Source: Bradyrhizobium huanghuaihaiense (GTDB lineage Bacteria; Pseudomonadota; Alphaproteobacteria; Rhizobiales; Xanthobacteraceae). Taken from it: a DNA stretch of 64,000 nt. The translations under genes and the position numbers were made by a program. The notes beneath the pieces were generated by a model, which made no database searches, was not told the origin of the DNA, and worked only from the letters and a program-made list of their open reading frames with translations. This document shows, one piece after another, positions 57,969 through 64,000 of the stretch. Location: contig NZ_VLLA01000020.1 in assembly GCF_007830635.1 (NCBI RefSeq), forward strand, positions 1-64,000, read 5' to 3'. How positions within the stretch are numbered: the stretch's first letter is position 1; every line of letters begins with the position of its first letter.

Positions 57969-59699
57969 ATGCATGAGCTTATTCGCGACATCACTCTCTG
58001 TATCCTGTTTGCCTGGATGCTGGGCCTGCTGGCCCATTTCTCGCGGCAACCACTGATCCTGGCCTACCTTATCGCTGGCTTCTGCATAGGTCCATTCGGT
58101 GCCGGCTGGGTCAAGTCGCAGGAATCGATCAGCGTCATCTCCGAGCTCGGCCTGATCTTCATGCTCTTCATGATCGGCCTGGAGATCGACCTGAAGAAGA
58201 TCGTGCGGGCGGGAAAGGTGATCCTGTTCGCGGCGGGAGGCCAGCTCCTCGGCGGCTGCCTGCTCGGCGTGCTGTTCTTCATCGGCATCGGCCTGTCGCT
58301 TGGTGGCGGGCATTTCGACGCGATCTATCTCTGCGTCGCCTGCGCGCTGTCGAGCACGGTCATCATCGTCAAGGTGCTCTACGAGAAGCGCGAGCTCGAC
58401 ACGCTGCCGGGGCGAATCACGCTCGGCGTGCTGGTGCTCCAGGACATCTTCGCGATCCTGTTCCTGGCGGTGCAGCCGAGCCTTGCCAATCTCGAGGTCA
58501 CCGTCATCCTGCTCTCGATCGGCCGCGTCGCGGTGCTGGTCGCCGCCGCCCTGCTGATCAGCCGTTATGTGCTGCCGCGCCTGTTCCATCAGATCGCCCG
58601 CCGTCCCGAGCTGATCCTGCTGGGTGCGCTGGCCTGGTGCTTCCTCGTGGCCGAGACCGCCGAGCGGCTGTCGCTGTCGCGCGAGATGGGCGCCCTGATT
58701 GCCGGCGTCTCGCTTTCGACCTTTCCTTACGCGCTCGACGTCACCGCCAAGGTCACCACGCTGCGGGACTTCTTCATCACGCTGTTCTTCGTTGCGCTCG
58801 GCATGACCATTCCGGTGCCCGGCCTCTCGGTGATCGGTATGGCGCTGATGATCGCGGCGTTCACGGTGGCGAGCCGGCTCGTCTCCACCTTTACGCCGCT
58901 CTACCTGATGAAGCAGGGGCTGCGCGCGAGCCTGCTGCCGGCGCTCAACCTCGCGCAGATCTCCGAATTCTCGCTGGTGGTGATCCAGACCGGCGTCTCC
59001 GACCACCATATCGCAGCCGAGACGGCGAACGCGGCCTCCTTCGCCTTCGTGGTGCTGGCTGTGCTCTCGACCTTCGTGATGACCCGCAGTGACGAGATCA
59101 CCCGCCGGGCGATCGGCCCGTTGAAGCGGATCGGCCTGCGCGATCTCGATCACGGCAACGGCCACGCCGAGGAGAGCCATGAGGCCGGGCATGGCGAGGC
59201 CCGCCGCATCGTCATCCTCGGCTTTTTCCGCGCGGCGAGCGCGCTGCTGGCGGAGATCGAGCGGCAGGCGCCGGTGCTGCTGGAGCAGATCACGGTGGTT
59301 GATTTCAACCCCAATGTGTACCAGACGCTGCTGTCACGCGGCCTGCACGTGATCTATGGCGACATCAGCAGCGCCGACACGCTGCTCCATGCCGGCGTCG
59401 GCAAGTCCGAGATGATCATCCTCAGCGTGCCGGACGCGCTTCTGAAGGGCGCCAGCAACGAGAAGCTGGTCCGTCACGTCCGTACTCTCAATCCGACTGC
59501 CATGATCGTTGCCACGGCCGACCTGTTGTCCGATGTGGGCGAGCTCTATGCGGCCGGCGCCAGCTACGTCACCGTGACCCGGCTCAGCGATGCTCATGAG
59601 CTGTTTACCGTGATCGAGGCCGCCCAGGCCGGCCTGCTCGCCGACAAGCGTGCCGAGCTCGATCTGCGGCTCGGCGAGCGGCGCGAGGTGCTGCCCTGA
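57969..59699 (+). CDS. CPA2-family cation:proton antiporter (KefB/YbaL-like)
   Basis: A 576-residue membrane protein. Residues 1-390 hold 12 or so helices of the Na/H exchanger fold (FSRQPLILAYLIAGFCIGPFG, SELGLIFMLFMIGLEIDLKKI, ACALSSTVIIVKVLYEKRELDT, LQDIFAILFLAVQPS). A histidine-rich linker (DHGNGHAEESHEAGHG) joins a C-terminal TrkA_N nucleotide-binding domain (RIVILGFFRAASALLAEIE...IYGDISSADTL). The GxGxxG motif is changed to GFFRAAS, so NAD binding may be weak. It likely exports K+ or Na+ in exchange for protons. Confidence 0.88.
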   Translation: MHELIRDITLCILFAWMLGLLAHFSRQPLILAYLIAGFCIGPFGAGWVKSQESISVISELGLIFMLFMIGLEIDLKKIVRAGKVILFAAGGQLLGGCLLGVLFFIGIGLSLGGGHFDAIYLCVACALSSTVIIVKVLYEKRELDTLPGRITLGVLVLQDIFAILFLAVQPSLANLEVTVILLSIGRVAVLVAAALLISRYVLPRLFHQIARRPELILLGALAWCFLVAETAERLSLSREMGALIAGVSLSTFPYALDVTAKVTTLRDFFITLFFVALGMTIPVPGLSVIGMALMIAAFTVASRLVSTFTPLYLMKQGLRASLLPALNLAQISEFSLVVIQTGVSDHHIAAETANAASFAFVVLAVLSTFVMTRSDEITRRAIGPLKRIGLRDLDHGNGHAEESHEAGHGEARRIVILGFFRAASALLAEIERQAPVLLEQITVVDFNPNVYQTLLSRGLHVIYGDISSADTLLHAGVGKSEMIILSVPDALLKGASNEKLVRHVRTLNPTAMIVATADLLSDVGELYAAGASYVTVTRLSDAHELFTVIEAAQAGLLADKRAELDLRLGERREVLP

Positions 59700-59889
59700 C
59701 GGCGCCCCGGCCGTCTTCCGTCCGGGCTTGGTGCGCCTATATCCCTGGTATCTTCGGTGCAAGCCTGAAGCTCGCGGGCCGGCCCGCCATCAGGCATATG
59801 CGGTTGCGTCCAGGACACTAGCGCTTGGAGCCAAGTCCGGCTAAGGCGTCCGGCAAGCCTCCGGCCCCATAACCGATAGAGATTGGGAC

Positions 59890-60966
59890 ATGCCCGATAC
59901 CGTCCAGGAAGTCTTGCAGGCCTTTGCCAGGGGCGAGCTCGTCGTCGTCACCGACGACGAGGACCGCGAGGGCGAGGGCGATCTGATCGTCGCCGCCTCG
60001 CTCTGCACGGCCGAGAAGATGGCGTTCATCATCCGCCATACCTCCGGCATCGTCTGCGCCCCCGTGACCACCGAGGACGCCCGCCGCCTGCGGCTCGATC
60101 CGATGGTCGCCCACAACGATTCCGCGCACACCACAGCGTTCACGGTCTCGATCGACTACAAGCCCGACGGCGGCACCGGCATCTCGGCCGAGGAGCGCGC
60201 CTCGTGCTGCCGGGCGCTCGCCAATCCCAATGTCGGCGCGCATGACTTCGCCCGGCCGGGCCACATCTTCCCGCTGATCGCCAAGGATGGCGGCGTGCTG
60301 CTGCGCTCCGGCCATACCGAGGCCGCCGTCGATCTCTGCAAGCTCTCCGGCCTGCCGCCGGTCGGCGTCATCAGCGAGCTGATGAACGACGACGGCAGCG
60401 TCATGAAGGGCGAGCAGGTCGCGCAGTTCGCCGCCAGGCACAAGCTCAGGCACGTCACCATCGCGGACATGATCGCCTACCGCCAGGCGCGCGAAAAGCT
60501 GATCGAGCGGGTCTCGACCTTCGTCATCGACAGCCCGATCGGCCCCTTGCAGGGTTATGCCTACCGTTCGCCGTTCGATTCCATCGCCCACGTCGCCTTC
60601 GTCTACAACGGCGTCGGCGACGGCAAGAACGTGCTGACGCGCTTCCACAAGCCGAACATCGTCAAGGACACCTTCACCGGCCACAAGCGCATGGCCGCCG
60701 TGCTCGAGCATTTCAAGAAGACCGGCCGCGGCGTGCTGGTCTATTTGCGCGACGGCGCTGCCGGAGTGCCCGTGTCCCCGCTTCCGGACGAGACCTCGAC
60801 CGAGGCGGACCGCAACCGCCAGTGGCGCGAAATCGGCGTCGGCGCGCAGATCCTGCGCGATCTCGGCGTCACCTCGATCCGGCATCTCACCTCCTCGGTG
60901 CATGACTACAAGGGCCTGTCGGGCTTCGGCATCGAGATCGTCGCCAACGAGCAGCTCGAGACCTGA
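59890..60966 (+). CDS. ribBA: RibBA: 3,4-dihydroxy-2-butanone-4-phosphate synthase with degenerate RibA domain
   Basis: A 358-residue protein. The N-terminal RibB part (about 1-205) is intact: VTDDEDREGEGDLI, HTSGIVCAP, HTTAFTVSID, ARPGHIFPL and HTEAAVDLCKLSG. It makes dihydroxybutanone phosphate from ribulose-5-phosphate for riboflavin. The C-terminal part (210-355) is homologous to GTP cyclohydrolase II but lacks the zinc cysteines: CLTGDVFxSxRCDC is replaced by text such as PNIVKDTFTGHKRM. So cyclohydrolase activity should be missing. DREGEGD in place of DRENEGD is a minor change. No FMN riboswitch is visible in the 190 bases upstream. Confidence 0.9.
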   Translation: MPDTVQEVLQAFARGELVVVTDDEDREGEGDLIVAASLCTAEKMAFIIRHTSGIVCAPVTTEDARRLRLDPMVAHNDSAHTTAFTVSIDYKPDGGTGISAEERASCCRALANPNVGAHDFARPGHIFPLIAKDGGVLLRSGHTEAAVDLCKLSGLPPVGVISELMNDDGSVMKGEQVAQFAARHKLRHVTIADMIAYRQAREKLIERVSTFVIDSPIGPLQGYAYRSPFDSIAHVAFVYNGVGDGKNVLTRFHKPNIVKDTFTGHKRMAAVLEHFKKTGRGVLVYLRDGAAGVPVSPLPDETSTEADRNRQWREIGVGAQILRDLGVTSIRHLTSSVHDYKGLSGFGIEIVANEQLET

Positions 60967-60974
60967 CACGCCGT

Positions 60975-61005
60975 TTCCGGGTCCGCAGCGTTGCGTGACC
61001 CGGAA
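60975..61005 (+). terminator. Hairpin after ribBA
   Basis: TTCCGGGTC and GACCCGGAA form a nine-base stem with a 13-base loop, nine bases after the stop. No T run, so termination strength is uncertain. Confidence 0.55.
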
Positions 61006-61097
61006 TGACCGAAACAAGGATGCAATTGCACTTGTTGCCGCGGCGCTTTAATTTGTCGGGCAATTTCTAGACGGAACCAGACGCGAAAGGACGTTTC

Positions 61098-62312
<1,215 letters not shown>

Positions 62313-62348
62313 GCCCGCGCTCTTCGGCTGTGGCTAGTTTGCTCCGCT

Positions 62349-62447
62349 GTCATCGCCCGCGAAGGCGGGCGATCCAGTATCCCAGAGACCTCGCCTTCGC
62401 CACAGACGCCGCGGCGTACTGGATACCCCGCCTTCGCGGGGTATGAC
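62349..62447. repeat. REP-like palindromic element, family A
   Basis: GTCATCGCCCGCGAAGGCG at the left, ending in CCCCGCCTTCGCGGGGTATGAC at the right, with GATCCAGTA and TACTGGATA in pairing positions. Same family and almost the same length as 10265-10365. Confidence 0.8.
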
Positions 62448-62478
62448 GAAGAGTGTGGCGGTACGTACAGGAAGTCCC

Positions 62479-63402
62479 ATGTCCGACAACGACGACGTCC
62501 CGTTCAACCGCAACTTTCCACTTCAGCCTGGCGTCGTCGAGGAAGTCCGTCCCGGCGTGCGGCGCGTGCTCTGTAACAATCCGAGCCCCTTCACCTTCAC
62601 CGGCACAGTCAGCTACATCGTCGGCACCGGCAACGTCGCGATCATCGATCCCGGCCCTGATGATGCGGCGCATGCGGCGGCGCTGCTCGAGGCCGTGCGC
62701 GGCGAGACGGTGACGCATATCTTCGTCACCCACACCCACCGTGACCATTCGCCGAACACCGCGCGGATCAAGCAGGCAACCGGCGCGCCGGTTTATGCCG
62801 AAGGCCCGCACCGCGCCTCGCGCCCGCGCTTCGAGAGCGAGAAGCACAATCCGGAATCCGGCGTCGATCGCGATTTCGCGCCCGACATCAGGATCGCCCA
62901 TGGCGACGTTGTCGAGGGCGACGGCTGGCGCCTCGAGGCCGTGGCGACGCCCGGCCACACCGCCAACCACCTCGCCTTCGCCTGGTCGGAGCGGAAATTC
63001 AATTTCGTCGGCGACCATGTGATGGGCTGGTCGACCTCGATCGTGGCGCCGCCCGACGGCTCGATGATCGACTACATGGACTCGCTCGACCGTCTCGCCG
63101 CGCGCGAGGAGGATCTCTACTTCTCCGGTCACGGCCCCGAGATCCCGGACGGCCCGCGCTTCGTGCGTTTCCTGATCCGCCACCGCAAGGCGCGCGAGGC
63201 CTCGATCCTGCACCGCCTCGCCAAGGGCGAGGCCGACATCCCGACCATGGTGCGCGCGATCTATATCGGCATCGATCCGAGGCTGACGACGGCCGCCGGC
63301 TATTCCGTGCTGGCGCATCTGGAAGATCTCGTCGCCCGCGGTGTGGTGGCAACCGACGGCGATCCCGTGATCACCGGGACGTACCGGATGGCGGGCGCCT
63401 AG
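62479..63402 (+). CDS. Metallo-beta-lactamase-fold hydrolase (LACTB2/glyoxalase II-like)
   Basis: A 307-residue zinc hydrolase. The metal motif reads THTHRDHSPN, with VAIIDPGPD before it, and later GHTANHLAF, VGDHVMGW and SGHGPEI as further metal ligands. The winged C-terminal region (HRKAREASILHRLAKGE...GYSVLAHLEDLVARG) is that of the LACTB2-like group, known as RNA or thioester hydrolases. ATG 62479 was chosen; an earlier in-frame ATG falls in the REP element. Confidence 0.85.
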   Translation: MSDNDDVPFNRNFPLQPGVVEEVRPGVRRVLCNNPSPFTFTGTVSYIVGTGNVAIIDPGPDDAAHAAALLEAVRGETVTHIFVTHTHRDHSPNTARIKQATGAPVYAEGPHRASRPRFESEKHNPESGVDRDFAPDIRIAHGDVVEGDGWRLEAVATPGHTANHLAFAWSERKFNFVGDHVMGWSTSIVAPPDGSMIDYMDSLDRLAAREEDLYFSGHGPEIPDGPRFVRFLIRHRKAREASILHRLAKGEADIPTMVRAIYIGIDPRLTTAAGYSVLAHLEDLVARGVVATDGDPVITGTYRMAGA

Positions 63403-63407
63403 CCCTC

Positions 63408-63532
63408 GTCATTCCGGGGCGCGCGCCAGCACGAACCCGGAATCCATCGGGCCGCAGTGTTGGTGGATGAATGGATTCTCTGATGCGCAATTGCGCATCA
63501 TAGTTCGATGCTGCGCATCACCCCGGAGTGAC
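63408..63532. repeat. REP-like element with perfect 20-base palindrome
   Basis: The ends GTCATTCCGGGG and CCCCGGAGTGAC pair. Within it TGATGCGCAATTGCGCATCA (63481-63500) is a perfect palindrome, and GATGCTGCGCATC follows. It lies between two convergent genes. Confidence 0.75.
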
Positions 63533-63539
63533 ACCAGGG

Positions 63540-64000
63540 CTATTTCTTCACCGTCTTCGCCGGTGCCTTCGGCGGCACCACCGGCGTCTTCTTCACCGGC
63601 TTGAGCGCATCGGCATCGGCGGCGGTGTTGAGATCCTCGATGAATTTCTTCACGCGTGCGGCATTGCTGCCGAGATCGCTATCGAAATAGCGCGAGGCGG
63701 AGCGGATATCGACGCGGGAATCCTCGCCGTCGGGCACGACCCTGATGGAAATGTCCTCGCGCAAGCCCATGATGGGCGTGCGGGCCACCGCCTCGATGCG
63801 ACCCATGCGGCGCGGCGGCTGCGGCGCGCGCTCGTCGATGACGAGCCATTTGCGCTTGTTGACCAGCTGCAGCGCGATCGCATAGGCGCGATCGACCGGG
63901 ATCTCGAGCTCGATCGGCTCGATATCAGGATAAAAATGGCGCTGCTGCTCGGCCGAATAGAGGCCGGCATAGACGGCCGTATTGGCGCCGTCACCGGCGC
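63540..64000 (-). CDS. DUF1499-like protein, C-terminal part
   Basis: The visible 153 codons run off the window edge, so the N-terminus is missing. The text YPDIEPIELEIPVDRAYAIALQLV, KRKWLVIDE, RIEAVARTPIMGLREDISIRVVPDGEDSRVDIRSASRYFDSDLGSNAARVKKFIEDL follows the DUF1499 pattern, with the end a Lys/Pro/Ala-rich tail (PVKKTPVVPPKAPAKTVKK). DUF1499 proteins are membrane or periplasmic and of unknown role. Stop codon TAG at 63540-63542. Confidence 0.8.
   Translation of the reverse strand, partial: AGDGANTAVYAGLYSAEQQRHFYPDIEPIELEIPVDRAYAIALQLVNKRKWLVIDERAPQPPRRMGRIEAVARTPIMGLREDISIRVVPDGEDSRVDIRSASRYFDSDLGSNAARVKKFIEDLNTAADADALKPVKKTPVVPPKAPAKTVKK

Noticed and set aside
59700..59889. FMN riboswitch before ribBA.
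   Set aside because: None of the conserved RFN-element segments could be found in this gap.

Overview
The window looks like chromosomal DNA of a Bradyrhizobium-type alphaproteobacterium. It is GC-rich, carries a complete form I (red-type) Calvin-Benson-Bassham operon with CbbX, a DctB/DctD sigma-54 system, FixK2-like boxes (TTGA-N6-TCAA), many promoters of the general stress sigma factor EcfG type (GGAAC-N16-NGTT), and palindromic intergenic repeats. No tool was run, so all family names rest on motif recognition.

Layout. 1-3.3 kb: the right end of an IS3-family element that has cut the 3' end of a GNAT gene, then an FAD-linked 2-hydroxyacid oxidase, a Sua5 tRNA-modification enzyme and tRNA-Pro(CGG). 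3.5-8.2 kb: dctB-dctD and a KgtP-like organic acid permease behind a sigma-54 promoter with two upstream palindromes. 8.2-13.7 kb: small hypothetical genes, a D-carbamoylase-like amidase, palindromic repeats, and a TetR/MFS pair sharing one operator sequence. 13.7-23.6 kb: cbbR and the divergent cbbFPTALSXE operon. 23.8-27.2 kb: a FixK-boxed universal stress protein and a DegP protease.

27.2-45.8 kb is a dense block of stress-type genes: lysine-rich, DUF3072, RHH, DUF4142, DUF3147, PRC-barrel, small secreted and short charged proteins, an SDR, a PAP2 phosphatase and a PoxB/YdaP-like TPP enzyme broken by one frameshift. At its centre is a 2098-residue soluble hybrid histidine kinase with eleven tandem 92-residue HAMP repeats, followed closely by a REC-PAS-HWE kinase. 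Nine EcfG-like promoters with the same geometry serve genes in this block, including the giant kinase; there is one more weak one, and a further good one lies at 55 kb. This looks like a stress regulon island with its own large soluble sensor.

45.9-64 kb: an EmrAB-type efflux pair, an HxlR regulator divergent from an SDR that lacks the catalytic tyrosine, nitronate monooxygenase, PhoD phosphatase, an aldo/keto reductase, a short BoxR-like XRE protein beside a FixK-like box, a PLP aminotransferase, a CPA2 antiporter, RibBA with a degenerate RibA half, glutaryl-CoA dehydrogenase, a metallo-beta-lactamase-fold hydrolase and a partial DUF1499-like gene at the edge. Several intergenic regions hold REP-like palindromes.
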